64,000 nucleotides of DNA from Schistocerca nitens (GCF_023898315.1 NC_064615.1:1185893413-1185957412), one strand, 5' to 3'; counted from the stretch's first letter, positions 10,401 to 22,900 are shown. The notes: generated by a model from the sequence alone, not told the origin. Translations and numbers: made by a program.

Positions 10401-12895
10401 GGAAATGCGCGCAATGTGGTGTGTCCCCAAACTAGGTACAAGTACTACAGATCCCTGTCCATTCAAATCAATCAGCCCAACATGCTATCACCGCTATTCT
10501 CTACCCTCACAACATAGAAAAATTACGCAGTATAAAAGCTCATACGATTTACAAGTCATCTAGGCATCGATGCGGATACAATGACACATAACTGCGGCGG
10601 ACTTCCAGTGCGGAGGAACTGGTTTCGCAATACTTCCCCAGAATAGCGCAGAGCGCAGCCATCCGAGCATTCCTAACGGCCTTCCCAATCCCGCACCTCA
10701 AACAGCTGCTGCTACTGCAGATGCCTATGTGGACACGATCGTATTACATATATACAGGCAATGCAGAGGCCATTTTAAAGTCTGACCACCTATACTCTAG
10801 GCGAATAGTCGTGTGAGACGCTCCCTGTTATCCCGTTTAGTTGTTTCAAACAGTGTTTTCTAACACGCTTCTGTACAACGCCAAACATTTCCTTTTCTTT
10901 CCTGCCATGACTTCCAAGCCTTTGTCAGGTTCTAAACTGACATTAAGACACTCTGATCCACGGCCTCTCACAGAAAACTAGACATCGCACGGTGTAAATG
11001 ATATTCTTAAGGTGGATAGCATAACACTGGATGATTTTAAATAAGACAGTTACAAGATAAGGAAACTAGAAGAGTTTCGCTGCGTTGTGGAGAGCTTCCA
11101 AACTACCGTCCAAAAGGGATTCACGACCTCTACATTTAAACTCATATGTCTCTGTGACGGAATAGATGATGGCTCCGCGTTCCATTTCGAGTGATTCCTC
11201 ATTTTGCACTCGTGTACGCAGTCACTGTTTCACTGGTAGCAAACCCCAGAAGTTGTCATCCATCCACAAAACTTTCTCCCAAACTCAAACAAGCGTTGTC
11301 AGTGAATCATTATGTGGTAACCAACATTGCACCAATGCGTGGATGGGATGGAAAAAGACACCGCCGATGTACTGTAATATTAAGCAACACACTTGATAGC
11401 GCAAAGAATTTGACAGTAACTTCAACACCGGCCAGTCATGTGATCGCAAGTTTCCCCAATTTCAGCATCATAGTTAAACCATCCCTTCTCTACTTTGCGA
11501 ATATGGATAGATGACTGATCAGTATGCCCATTCACAGTTAATTCTTGAACACATAAATAATCAAAGTATACCAGACAGCGCTTTATATATTTCTAAGACC
11601 TCGAGCATAGTACTTAATTTACGATCCATCTCTCCGCCCACGGGAGTCAGAGAGCATTCTCCCTGTCTTAGGGTAAAAGACCAAGCTCACACAGTCATTG
11701 ACGAACCCGCCCTGCAGCACCGTTAGAGAATTAATCTCCAACCGATCAGAATGCTACACTCCACGTCTTATGAATGAACAGAGCCCCCCGAGTCCTAACC
11801 CGTCCAAGTGCACGAGATTTCTCGAGATGTGACCGTGTCAAGGAGCTTAGCACTCTGTATCGATGTATAGTATCAGGTTTCAAAGTGCCGTAATGTAATA
11901 GCATACAGTTAAGAAGAACAAGGAAAGACTTATTTTTAAACGTGATGGAGTTCGAGACAAATTGAGTTCGACACATTTTTACCTAAATCAACGAACCTAT
12001 CAACTCTAAATTATTTTTCTAGAGTCTAGGATCTGTACCTGGAAGGTATTGATAAGAGAGAGAACATAAACACATGCACTCCTAAGACTGCAACGTACTG
12101 CACTTAAAAACTGGCCATAATGTTAGATAAAATACCTTTCCGGCCTATCAGACATACATCCTTTGTCAGAGTTTCTCTACACTGAACTATCTTATCGAAT
12201 CATAAAACGAAAAAACTACTTCCGTAAAACATTTACTTTGCATCATACGAACACAATATAGCTTTGTGGAGGTGTATGGTGTCCACTGTTCACATCCGAT
12301 GACAGTTCAGAAATTATACAATGCCTGCATCAGACCCATATAAAATGATAAATAGTAGCGGGGGATACACCCTACAAGGAAACAGATAAACGCATAGCAG
12401 CAGCGTCCGACATGTGAAAATTACAAGTCATTTCGCCACTAACTCTGTAAACACAACATCTTTCAGGCAAATGTGTACACAGGGATTGTAGCATGTCACA
12501 AGCTCATACCGCTAACTTGGTAATAACGCTGAAGTCTCGATTTTACACACAAGATGAGACAGGGGCGATTGCATAAATCAAAGCTCGTTTATAGGAGTGT
12601 GCCAAGTTTCTTCACACATGAGATGGAAGTCCTCTGATGACCGACAGGTTTTCCATTTACGACTGCAGGTAGACAGTGCTTTAAAGCACATACGGAACAT
12701 GTAGCTGCATACGAGTAGGACACAGGCTATGTCACGTGACTGATGCATCCGGACAGAACACTGGAAAAAAAAATTGACCTCCATCAAGTTATCCTTCTCT
12801 AGAATTAATCTGTCAGCCATTAGATCGTACCTCGTTACAACTCCATCTCAATCGATCACCTGGTCCACTCTCTGCATAGACCAAAGTTAGCTCTC
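7451..12895. other. 5.4 kb of AT-rich DNA with no recognised gene
   Basis: Open frames are short (the longest about 119 codons at 7880-8239) and carry no recognisable motif; none is flanked by convincing splice sites. A short direct echo, TTACATGGGAGCGAATAATGCT near 8871 and TTACATGGGAGAGAATAACACT near 9014, is the only internal repeat I noticed. It looks like ordinary unique or anciently decayed intergenic or intronic sequence. Confidence 0.5.
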
Positions 12896-13055
12896 GAATA
12901 TGGATCCGCCGCATGTTACATCCGGATCGATGTTGAGATGCGGATCCACAATATGCCGCGCATGGGATAGGGTTTGGAGGTGGATCCGTCACGCGCAATG
13001 TACGAAGCGGTGTTGGGATGCAGATCCACAATATACCAGTAGTGGGACTAAGTAT
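12896..13055 (+). repeat. Tandem duplication, 2 x 80 bases, GGATCC-rich
   Basis: TGTTGAGATGCGGATCCACA (12931) recurs as TGTTGGGATGCAGATCCACA (13011), and the words around it keep the same 80-base offset. GGATCC occurs several times. No coding signature. Confidence 0.65.
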
Positions 13056-13069
13056 GTGTCGCCCCACTC

Positions 13070-13526
13070 TCCACTGTTGCCAAATTTATTCAAGATGGCG
13101 GCGCTGACGTCATTCAAGATGGCGGCATGTAGACTTGGAAACAGCGCATGACGTCATCCAAGATGGCGGATATGGCGGGAAAATAGGCCAATTGTGCTAC
13201 GTCCACTAACCTAACCCTCTAGAAAAAATGTCGGAAATTTTAAATTTTGGCGGGAAAATAGACTAATTGAACTATGTCGACTAACCTAAGCCCGCAGAAG
13301 AAAAAATGGCGGGAAGTTTGAATTCCAACAGGATAATGCATGCAAAACCGTACTTGTCTTTATTATTATTCATTATCATTTATTATCATTTATATCATAT
13401 TATTGACCTGCCTCCACTAGAAAATTCACTCCAAATTCAAATTCCAACATGATAATGGCTGCAAAACCTTACTTTTGTTTATTATCATTCATTATCATTT
13501 ATTAACATTCATTATCATTCATTATC

Positions 13527-13560
<34 letters not shown>

Positions 13561-13690
13561 TATTATTATTATAGGCCTACCTCCACTAGAAAATTGCGCC
13601 AAATTCAAATTCCAACACGATAATATCTCGAAAACTGTACTTCTATTTATTATCATCATTTATTATTTATTCAAGATGTCCGATTTTCTC
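13070..13690 (+). repeat. Dispersed repeat with CRE and E2F-like motifs, copy B, plus (ATT)n
   Basis: Two exact TGACGTCA palindromes (13105-13112 and 13149-13156) sit 44 bases apart, each followed by CAAGATGGCGG. TTTTGGCGGGAAAA lies at 13245-13258, with AATGGCGGGAAG downstream. Then a unit containing AATTCCAACA.GATAAT and TTTATTATCATT recurs near 13319, 13438 and 13605. A pure (ATT)n tract occupies about 13528-13573. TGACGTCA is the consensus CREB/ATF site and TTTGGCGGGAA resembles E2F sites; that they bind anything here is not shown. Confidence 0.6.
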
Positions 13691-14532
13691 GGCGAGAAAG
13701 CCATTTTCCTTACATCCATAACAAAAATCTATCACAAGTTCAAATCCCAAGACCATAATCGATCACACGTACGAACTTTCTCCGTCAGTTATCTTTTTTC
13801 ACTGGTAACCTATCAGAATCGCGTCAAATAATAAACTGCACTTATAGTAACCTAAGTGACGTCCTTTGATTTTGCAGGAGGGAAGGGACTGAAGACTTTA
13901 TTTCAAGCAGTACGGTCATCACTTGTTCTCCGACACAGTCAGCACACACATCTTTGACATCGCAGTGCAGTCGCCACGACGTCCGCGCTCCAACTGAATT
14001 AGTTCAAATGCTCGCCACCCCCTGGCCAGTGGGCAGAGACACTGCCGACGCCTGTCAAGTGAGGCAGTTTCAGTTGTGTTTGTGCACCGCTGCGTAAGCA
14101 CATGCTACAGATGCAGAGCGAAGTGCTACATGGCACGACCATTTTCTCAGACTTCCTTCCAAACTCAGTACGCCCCTCGTCCCCTCCCTCCGCCACTAAG
14201 CAGCATTCTGTACTCCAGTCAGGAAACGGAGGAGAAGGTGGCCGTCCACGAGCTTACTGGGCAGTAGGTGCTGAAGGCGATACAGGGGGGCGGGGGCGAA
14301 GGAGCTCCACCGAGACAAGTGGAAAATGACACAAACACACAGCACTCCGTCCCCTCCCCGAAGCCTATTTATAAGTATGTATAGCCGCAGAGTCTAGACC
14401 TGTGTTCTTAATAGTATAGCTAAGTGAGAAACTGTTAATGATGAGCACATACTTGGAATTCACACCATATACGCTCTGAAAGTGTCAAAATTGTGAAATT
14501 TTGTTCTTACTGTAGTTGCAGAGGTAGAAAAT
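13691..14532. other. Unassigned DNA
   Basis: No recognised gene. The GC-rich part at 13970-14330 has overlapping short frames on both strands without motifs. Confidence 0.4.
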
Positions 14533-14545
14533 ACCGCTTCAGTTG

Positions 14546-14748
14546 GCCGGAAGGGGTGCCCGTGTGGTTCTAGGCGCTTCAGTCCGGAACCGCGCGACTG
14601 CTACGGTCGGAGGTTCGAATCCTGCCTCGGGCATGGATGTGTGTGATGTCCTTAGGTTAGTTAGCTTTAAGTAGTTCTAAGTTCTGGGGGACTGATGACC
14701 TCAGAAGTTAAGTCCCATAGTGCTGAGTGCCATTTGAACCATTTTTGA
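14546..14748 (+). mobile_element. tRNA-derived SINE, main family, copy 1
   Basis: The head carries a degraded A box (TGCCCGTGTGG, 14557-14567) and an exact B box, GGTTCGAATCC (14612-14622), followed by the family body (CCTTAGGTTAGTTAG, CTAAGTTCT, GACTGATGACCTCAGA) and the tail GCCATTTGAACCATTTTT. A 13-base direct repeat, ACCGCTTCAGTTG, flanks it at 14533-14545 and 14749-14761. SINEs are transcribed by RNA polymerase III from these internal boxes and moved by LINE enzymes. This copy landed inside a Penelope terminal-repeat fragment. Confidence 0.85.
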
Positions 14749-14761
14749 ACCGCTTCAGTTG

Positions 14762-14826
14762 TAAATTCCTTTATTTTCACACGACCGGTTTCGGACTGTT
14801 ATAAGCCCATCCTCAGGTGTCGTAAC
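14762..14826 (-). mobile_element. Penelope-type terminal-repeat fragment
   Basis: The minus strand reads CTGAGGA, then GGGCTTATAACAGTCC, then GAAACCGGTCGTGTG and AAATAAAGG. This CTGANGA...GAAA arrangement resembles the hammerhead-like segment of Penelope terminal repeats. The SINE to its left split it. No coding sequence remains. Confidence 0.45.
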
Positions 14827-15028
14827 TGTGCTGTGGTCCCCGAGTGCCGCATGTATCGGGCGCGGTGTGCTGCCTACGAGCCCAGAACAGGGAGTAGTTC
14901 TTAAAACCATTGAATGACACAGGTAGCTGACAAATTTTTGGAGAAATTCTTTCCAGATGATGTCCTAAAAACCTTAATACAATAATAACAATACTAATAC
15001 TAGGGTGGTATTGTGCCGGCCAGCTCAC

Positions 15029-15129
15029 CCCTGCTCCTCCTCGGACAGGCGGCCCAGCAGACGACGGCGACCCCGAAGGCGAGCGCGACGAAGCCGGCGC
15101 CCAGGCACAGCCCCACCGCGGCGCTCGAC
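15029..15129 (-). CDS. Candidate host exon encoding a single membrane helix
   Basis: On the minus strand a 101-base segment is bounded by a pyrimidine-containing tract ending GGCCGGCAG (acceptor, before 15129) and by GTGAGC (donor, 15028-15023). The frame running through it reads SSAAVGLCLGAGFVALAF then GVAVVCWAACPRRSR: a hydrophobic span of about 23 residues followed by a basic stop-transfer cluster. Almost every codon in the segment ends in G or C, in strong contrast to the AT-rich surroundings, which is a coding signature. Phases would be 2 at entry and 1 at exit. It could belong to a receptor or adhesion protein whose other exons lie far away. No homologue is recognised, and GC-rich chance sequence remains possible. 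Confidence 0.4.
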
Positions 15130-15229
15130 CTGCCGGCCACAACAAGCCGAAAACACTCAACACCGCCCGCAACTTGCAAACATATTTCACTCCATCTTAT
15201 CTATTCTCAATCTTTCCTTAGGCTACGAA

Positions 15230-15238
15230 CACACCGTA
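15230..15238 (+). repeat. Target-site duplication, left (Penelope mini-insertion)
   Basis: CACACCGTA here recurs at 15471-15479, bounding the inverted element between them. Confidence 0.5.
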
Positions 15239-15470
15239 TTACATACTTGTTAAGGCTTTCGTGGCCACTTGTTGGCCATGCCTCGTGTTCTTCGGTCGAC
15301 GCTCGTCTGAGGATTTTTCCGATGTTCCGCTAGCACTCGCGGCTGCGAGCTCGTGTCCAGGCCACCGCCAGCAATGGAGGGTGGAACATTCACACCAGCC
15401 ACTCGTGCTGCCGAAACGTCAGAGAAATCCTCAGACAAACGTCGGGTGCGGAAGCCGATAGGCAGCTTCC
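15239..15470. mobile_element. Short inverted Penelope-derived insertion
   Basis: The left part (TTAAGGCTTTCGTGGCC, then CGTCTGAGGATTTTTCCGA) and right part (CCGAAACGTCAG, then AAATCCTCAGACAAACG) are inverted relatives of each other. They resemble Penelope terminal repeats known from other animals. A 9-base CACACCGTA flanks the unit. It is a 232-base counterpart of the head-to-head structure at 2257-4211, without coding sequence. Confidence 0.5.
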
Positions 15471-15479
15471 CACACCGTA

Positions 15480-16013
15480 ATATCTTATTTCGTAAGTAAA
15501 CGAAGGTTTATTTCAACATCTACAGCATTAAAAAATTGACATGTCTTGCCTTGCACCGTTAAACTTTCTCAAAAAAAAAAAATATTAGGTGAAATAAATA
15601 AACTAGTATGCAAGTAAACAACAATGTTATGAGAACTCTGAGAACCACAAAAAATGGATACCGTGATAAAAACAATGTGTGGAGGGTTAATAAGGGGTTA
15701 ATTGTGCTTCTCATTCTGATAAACTGTATGTCGCGTGGCACCTGTAACAGTTCTGTCATACACCGACTTATTATAAAATTCCGTCTCTGAGGCTGGCACG
15801 TAGTTCTCGGCAAGCTTCGTGCCATCTTAATATATCTCAGATTCAACTGGCAGCGCCAGTCCGTAAAATTTTTCTCAGGAGAAGTCAGTATAGCTAAGGT
15901 TTTCTAAATGGCGCCATCGTGATACATAACAAGGTGTTAATGACGCGTTACAGCAACCTACATGCTCGTCTCCAGTGGAATACTCAAGGAGCTGTACTTT
16001 GAAATACTAAACT
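15480..16013. other. Unassigned DNA
   Basis: AT-rich, with a poly-A run near 15571-15581. No motif-bearing frame. Confidence 0.4.
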
Positions 16014-16024
16014 TCCAATTTTCA

Positions 16025-16220
16025 AAAATGGTTCAAATGGCTCTGAGCACTATGGGACTCAACAGCTGTGGTCATAAGTCCCCTAGAACTTAGAACTACT
16101 TAAACCTAACTAACCTAAGGACATCACACACATCCATGCCCGAGGCAGGATTCGAACCTGCGACCGTAGCAGTCGCGCGGTTCCTGACTGAGCGCCTAGA
16201 ACCGCTACACCGCGGCCGGC
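16025..16220 (-). mobile_element. tRNA-derived SINE, main family, copy 2
   Basis: Minus-strand copy: it begins with the reversed tail AAAATGGTTCAAATGGCTCT, has the B box as GGATTCGAACC (16148-16158) and ends in CCGCGGCCGGC. The 11-base TCCAATTTTCA flanks it at 16014-16024 and 16221-16231. Confidence 0.88.
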
Positions 16221-16269
16221 TCCAATTTTCAGCGCTCCTAATGTTACAGCGAAACAGCGTTTCGCTGGG

Positions 16270-16617
16270 TTCACAAATTAAAAGATAGTGCCACGGATGT
16301 GATATAGGATTTGAAGTGGATATCATTAAAAGACACGTATTTCTCATTGTGGCTGGATATTCTCACGAAATTTCAGTCACCTCCGAATGCGAAAATATTT
16401 TGTTGACGATGACCCACACGGAGAGAAACGACCATCCTAATAAAGTAAGGGAAATCAGAGATCGCACGGAAACATATACGGGTATATGTGTTCGTTTCTT
16501 CCGCGCGCTGTTCGAGAGTTTTCGGGAATTACTGCCAAGGTGGTTCGATGAACCCTCTGCCACGTACTTAAGTGTGATTTGCAGAGTATCCGTGTAGATG
16601 TAGATGTGTAGTTTCGG
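16270..16617 (+). pseudogene. CR1-like retrotransposon 3' end fragment
   Basis: This segment parallels 42070-42385 base for base in many stretches: GATATCATTAAAAGACA, ATGCGAAAATATTTTGTTGACG, GGAGAGAAACGACCATC, CGCGCTGTTCGAGA and GTGTGATTTGCAGAGTA. The latter locus encodes reverse transcriptase just upstream, so this is the extreme 3' end of the same kind of element. It ends in GTGTAGATGTAGATGTG, the short tandem tail of the family. 5'-truncated and non-coding. Confidence 0.7.
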
Positions 16618-16947
16618 TAACATCAAGCACAATGAACTTCTTCGATGTATTTCAAATGCCTGCATCTAACTACTGTTGGCAAGCCCTCGATATGACAGGT
16701 TCTTGCCTAACATCCGACGTCGACAAGTCCATTCCCTACGTTATTCTGAATTCGTGTCACGGACGATTCTAATTCTTTCACCGTCCGATTGAGTAATAGT
16801 GGAGCTATGGTGTGGTAGGAAAATCTTATTTTAGGCCAATAGTGAGCACATTTGGTTGTCACGTCAATGTCATCAATTTTAATCGATCGCCTAAAGTGGA
16901 CCCAGAAGTACTGTGGCGACGTGCTGGATGAGTCACACCCGCCTATG
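16618..16947. other. Left flank of the satellite array
   Basis: No recognised gene. The array starts abruptly after GAGTCACACCCGCCTATG, and I see no partial or decayed unit on this side. Confidence 0.5.
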
Positions 16948-19900
16948 TGTCAGCACTGTCAGAACGTATTTCCGTAGGGTCTGAAACGTAGGGCGGTGCA
17001 ACTACCAGTTATGCTGAGCGAATATTAGAGCAATGCTGTCGAACACGGCACAAGTACTGCACACTATGGGCGCTTAGAACTGACCGTCAGCACTTGTGTA
17101 CGTTACGTATTGTGGTGCCTGGCAGCGCACAGTGAGTAGCCCCTCTGTCAGCCCACGCCAGATCTCACTTGCTTACGCTGCTAACGAGAGAAAGTCCCCG
17201 TCCCACCCCTCTTAGATGGGGGTAATGGTAACAGGGTAGAGTCGACAGCCCGTCTAAAACTGTCAGCACTGTCAGAACGTATTTCCGTAGGGTCTGAAAC
17301 GTAGGGCGGTGCAACTACCAGTTATGCTGAGCGAATATTAGAGCAATGCTGTCGAACACGGCACAAGTACTGCACACTATGGGCGCTTAGAACTGACCGT
17401 CAGCACTTGTGTACGTTACGTATTGTGGTGCCTGGCAGCGCACAGTGAGTAGCCCCTCTGTCAGCCCACGCCAGATCTCACTTGCTTACGCTGCTAACGA
17501 GAGAAAGTCCCCGTCCCACCCCTCTTAGATGGGGGTAATGGTAACAGGGTAGAGTCGACAGCCCGTCTAAAACTGTCAGCACTGTCAGAACGTATTTCCG
17601 TAGGGTCTGAAACGTAGGGCGGTGCAACTACCAGTTATGCTGAGCGAATATTAGAGCAATGCTGTCGAACACGGCACAAGTACTGCACACTATGGGCGCT
17701 TAGAACTGACCGTCAGCACTTGTGTACGTTACGTATTGTGGTGCCTGGCAGCGCACAGTGAGTAGCCCCTCTGTCAGCCCACGCCAGATCTCACTTGCTT
17801 ACGCTGCTAACGAGAGAAAGTCCCCGTCCCACCCCTCTTAGATGGGGGTAATGGTAACAGGGTAGAGTCGACAGCCCGTCTAAAACTGTCAGCACTGTCA
17901 GAACGTATTTCCGTAGGGTCTGAAACGTAGGGCGGTGCAACTACCAGTTATGCTGAGCGAATATTAGAGCAATGCTGTCGAACACGGCACAAGTACTGCA
18001 CACTATGGGCGCTTAGAACTGACCGTCAGCACTTGTGTACGTTACGTATTGTGGTGCCTGGCAGCGCACAGTGAGTAGCCCCTCTGTCAGCCCACGCCAG
18101 ATCTCACTTGCTTACGCTGCTAACGAGAGAAAGTCCCCGTCCCACCCCTCTTAGATGGGGGTAATGGTAACAGGGTAGAGTCGACAGCCCGTCTAAAACT
18201 GTCAGCACTGTCAGAACGTATTTCCGTAGGGTCTGAAACGTAGGGCGGTGCAACTACCAGTTATGCTGAGCGAATATTAGAGCAATGCTGTCGAACACGG
18301 CACAAGTACTGCACACTATGGGCGCTTAGAACTGACCGTCAGCACTTGTGTACGTTACGTATTGTGGTGCCTGGCAGCGCACAGTGAGTAGCCCCTCTGT
18401 CAGCCCACGCCAGATCTCACTTGCTTACGCTGCTAACGAGAGAAAGTCCCCGTCCCACCCCTCTTAGATGGGGGTAATGGTAACAGGGTAGAGTCGACAG
18501 CCCGTCTAAAACTGTCAGCACTGTCAGAACGTATTTCCGTAGGGTCTGAAACGTAGGGCGGTGCAACTACCAGTTATGCTGAGCGAATATTAGAGCAATG
18601 CTGTCGAACACGGCACAAGTACTGCACACTATGGGCGCTTAGAACTGACCGTCAGCACTTGTGTACGTTACGTATTGTGGTGCCTGGCAGCGCACAGTGA
18701 GTAGCCCCTCTGTCAGCCCACGCCAGATCTCACTTGCTTACGCTGCTAACGAGAGAAAGTCCCCGTCCCACCCCTCTTAGATGGGGGTAATGGTAACAGG
18801 GTAGAGTCGACAGCCCGTCTAAAACTGTCAGCACTGTCAGAACGTATTTCCGTAGGGTCTGAAACGTAGGGCGGTGCAACTACCAGTTATGCTGAGCGAA
18901 TATTAGAGCAATGCTGTCGAACACGGCACAAGTACTGCACACTATGGGCGCTTAGAACTGACCGTCAGCACTTGTGTACGTTACGTATTGTGGTGCCTGG
19001 CAGCGCACAGTGAGTAGCCCCTCTGTCAGCCCACGCCAGATCTCACTTGCTTACGCTGCTAACGAGAGAAAGTCCCCGTCCCACCCCTCTTAGATGGGGG
19101 TAATGGTAACAGGGTAGAGTCGACAGCCCGTCTAAAACTGTCAGCACTGTCAGAACGTATTTCCGTAGGGTCTGAAACGTAGGGCGGTGCAACTACCAGT
19201 TATGCTGAGCGAATATTAGAGCAATGCTGTCGAACACGGCACAAGTACTGCACACTATGGGCGCTTAGAACTGACCGTCAGCACTTGTGTACGTTACGTA
19301 TTGTGGTGCCTGGCAGCGCACAGTGAGTAGCCCCTCTGTCAGCCCACGCCAGATCTCACTTGCTTACGCTGCTAACGAGAGAAAGTCCCCGTCCCACCCC
19401 TCTTAGATGGGGGTAATGGTAACAGGGTAGAGTCGACAGCCCGTCTAAAACTGTCAGCACTGTCAGAACGTATTTCCGTAGGGTCTGAAACGTAGGGCGG
19501 TGCAACTACCAGTTATGCTGAGCGAATATTAGAGCAATGCTGTCGAACACGGCACAAGTACTGCACACTATGGGCGCTTAGAACTGACCGTCAGCACTTG
19601 TGTACGTTACGTATTGTGGTGCCTGGCAGCGCACAGTGAGTAGCCCCTCTGTCAGCCCACGCCAGATCTCACTTGCTTACGCTGCTAACGAGAGAAAGTC
19701 CCCGTCCCACCCCTCTTAGATGGGGGTAATGGTAACAGGGTAGAGTCGACAGCCCGTCTAAAACTGTCAGCACTGTCAGAACGTATTTCCGTAGGGTCTG
19801 AAACGTAGGGCGGTGCAACTACCAGTTATGCTGAGCGAATATTAGAGCAATGCTGTCGAACACGGCACAAGTACTGCACACTATGGGCGCTTAGAACTGA

Positions 19901-22900
19901 CCGTCAGCACTTGTGTACGTTACGTATTGTGGTGCCTGGCAGCGCACAGTGAGTAGCCCCTCTGTCAGCCCACGCCAGATCTCACTTGCTTACGCTGCTA
20001 ACGAGAGAAAGTCCCCGTCCCACCCCTCTTAGATGGGGGTAATGGTAACAGGGTAGAGTCGACAGCCCGTCTAAAACTGTCAGCACTGTCAGAACGTATT
20101 TCCGTAGGGTCTGAAACGTAGGGCGGTGCAACTACCAGTTATGCTGAGCGAATATTAGAGCAATGCTGTCGAACACGGCACAAGTACTGCACACTATGGG
20201 CGCTTAGAACTGACCGTCAGCACTTGTGTACGTTACGTATTGTGGTGCCTGGCAGCGCACAGTGAGTAGCCCCTCTGTCAGCCCACGCCAGATCTCACTT
20301 GCTTACGCTGCTAACGAGAGAAAGTCCCCGTCCCACCCCTCTTAGATGGGGGTAATGGTAACAGGGTAGAGTCGACAGCCCGTCTAAAACTGTCAGCACT
20401 GTCAGAACGTATTTCCGTAGGGTCTGAAACGTAGGGCGGTGCAACTACCAGTTATGCTGAGCGAATATTAGAGCAATGCTGTCGAACACGGCACAAGTAC
20501 TGCACACTATGGGCGCTTAGAACTGACCGTCAGCACTTGTGTACGTTACGTATTGTGGTGCCTGGCAGCGCACAGTGAGTAGCCCCTCTGTCAGCCCACG
20601 CCAGATCTCACTTGCTTACGCTGCTAACGAGAGAAAGTCCCCGTCCCACCCCTCTTAGATGGGGGTAATGGTAACAGGGTAGAGTCGACAGCCCGTCTAA
20701 AACTGTCAGCACTGTCAGAACGTATTTCCGTAGGGTCTGAAACGTAGGGCGGTGCAACTACCAGTTATGCTGAGCGAATATTAGAGCAATGCTGTCGAAC
20801 ACGGCACAAGTACTGCACACTATGGGCGCTTAGAACTGACCGTCAGCACTTGTGTACGTTACGTATTGTGGTGCCTGGCAGCGCACAGTGAGTAGCCCCT
20901 CTGTCAGCCCACGCCAGATCTCACTTGCTTACGCTGCTAACGAGAGAAAGTCCCCGTCCCACCCCTCTTAGATGGGGGTAATGGTAACAGGGTAGAGTCG
21001 ACAGCCCGTCTAAAACTGTCAGCACTGTCAGAACGTATTTCCGTAGGGTCTGAAACGTAGGGCGGTGCAACTACCAGTTATGCTGAGCGAATATTAGAGC
21101 AATGCTGTCGAACACGGCACAAGTACTGCACACTATGGGCGCTTAGAACTGACCGTCAGCACTTGTGTACGTTACGTATTGTGGTGCCTGGCAGCGCACA
21201 GTGAGTAGCCCCTCTGTCAGCCCACGCCAGATCTCACTTGCTTACGCTGCTAACGAGAGAAAGTCCCCGTCCCACCCCTCTTAGATGGGGGTAATGGTAA
21301 CAGGGTAGAGTCGACAGCCCGTCTAAAACTGTCAGCACTGTCAGAACGTATTTCCGTAGGGTCTGAAACGTAGGGCGGTGCAACTACCAGTTATGCTGAG
21401 CGAATATTAGAGCAATGCTGTCGAACACGGCACAAGTACTGCACACTATGGGCGCTTAGAACTGACCGTCAGCACTTGTGTACGTTACGTATTGTGGTGC
21501 CTGGCAGCGCACAGTGAGTAGCCCCTCTGTCAGCCCACGCCAGATCTCACTTGCTTACGCTGCTAACGAGAGAAAGTCCCCGTCCCACCCCTCTTAGATG
21601 GGGGTAATGGTAACAGGGTAGAGTCGACAGCCCGTCTAAAACTGTCAGCACTGTCAGAACGTATTTCCGTAGGGTCTGAAACGTAGGGCGGTGCAACTAC
21701 CAGTTATGCTGAGCGAATATTAGAGCAATGCTGTCGAACACGGCACAAGTACTGCACACTATGGGCGCTTAGAACTGACCGTCAGCACTTGTGTACGTTA
21801 CGTATTGTGGTGCCTGGCAGCGCACAGTGAGTAGCCCCTCTGTCAGCCCACGCCAGATCTCACTTGCTTACGCTGCTAACGAGAGAAAGTCCCCGTCCCA
21901 CCCCTCTTAGATGGGGGTAATGGTAACAGGGTAGAGTCGACAGCCCGTCTAAAACTGTCAGCACTGTCAGAACGTATTTCCGTAGGGTCTGAAACGTAGG
22001 GCGGTGCAACTACCAGTTATGCTGAGCGAATATTAGAGCAATGCTGTCGAACACGGCACAAGTACTGCACACTATGGGCGCTTAGAACTGACCGTCAGCA
22101 CTTGTGTACGTTACGTATTGTGGTGCCTGGCAGCGCACAGTGAGTAGCCCCTCTGTCAGCCCACGCCAGATCTCACTTGCTTACGCTGCTAACGAGAGAA
22201 AGTCCCCGTCCCACCCCTCTTAGATGGGGGTAATGGTAACAGGGTAGAGTCGACAGCCCGTCTAAAACTGTCAGCACTGTCAGAACGTATTTCCGTAGGG
22301 TCTGAAACGTAGGGCGGTGCAACTACCAGTTATGCTGAGCGAATATTAGAGCAATGCTGTCGAACACGGCACAAGTACTGCACACTATGGGCGCTTAGAA
22401 CTGACCGTCAGCACTTGTGTACGTTACGTATTGTGGTGCCTGGCAGCGCACAGTGAGTAGCCCCTCTGTCAGCCCACGCCAGATCTCACTTGCTTACGCT
22501 GCTAACGAGAGAAAGTCCCCGTCCCACCCCTCTTAGATGGGGGTAATGGTAACAGGGTAGAGTCGACAGCCCGTCTAAAACTGTCAGCACTGTCAGAACG
22601 TATTTCCGTAGGGTCTGAAACGTAGGGCGGTGCAACTACCAGTTATGCTGAGCGAATATTAGAGCAATGCTGTCGAACACGGCACAAGTACTGCACACTA
22701 TGGGCGCTTAGAACTGACCGTCAGCACTTGTGTACGTTACGTATTGTGGTGCCTGGCAGCGCACAGTGAGTAGCCCCTCTGTCAGCCCACGCCAGATCTC
22801 ACTTGCTTACGCTGCTAACGAGAGAAAGTCCCCGTCCCACCCCTCTTAGATGGGGGTAATGGTAACAGGGTAGAGTCGACAGCCCGTCTAAAACTGTCAG

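Noticed and set aside
17228..17240. Partial resemblance of GGTAACAGGGTA to the I-SceI recognition site
   Set aside because: Only about two thirds of the 18-base site matches and no homing endonuclease or intron context exists; coincidence repeated 43 times because the unit is.
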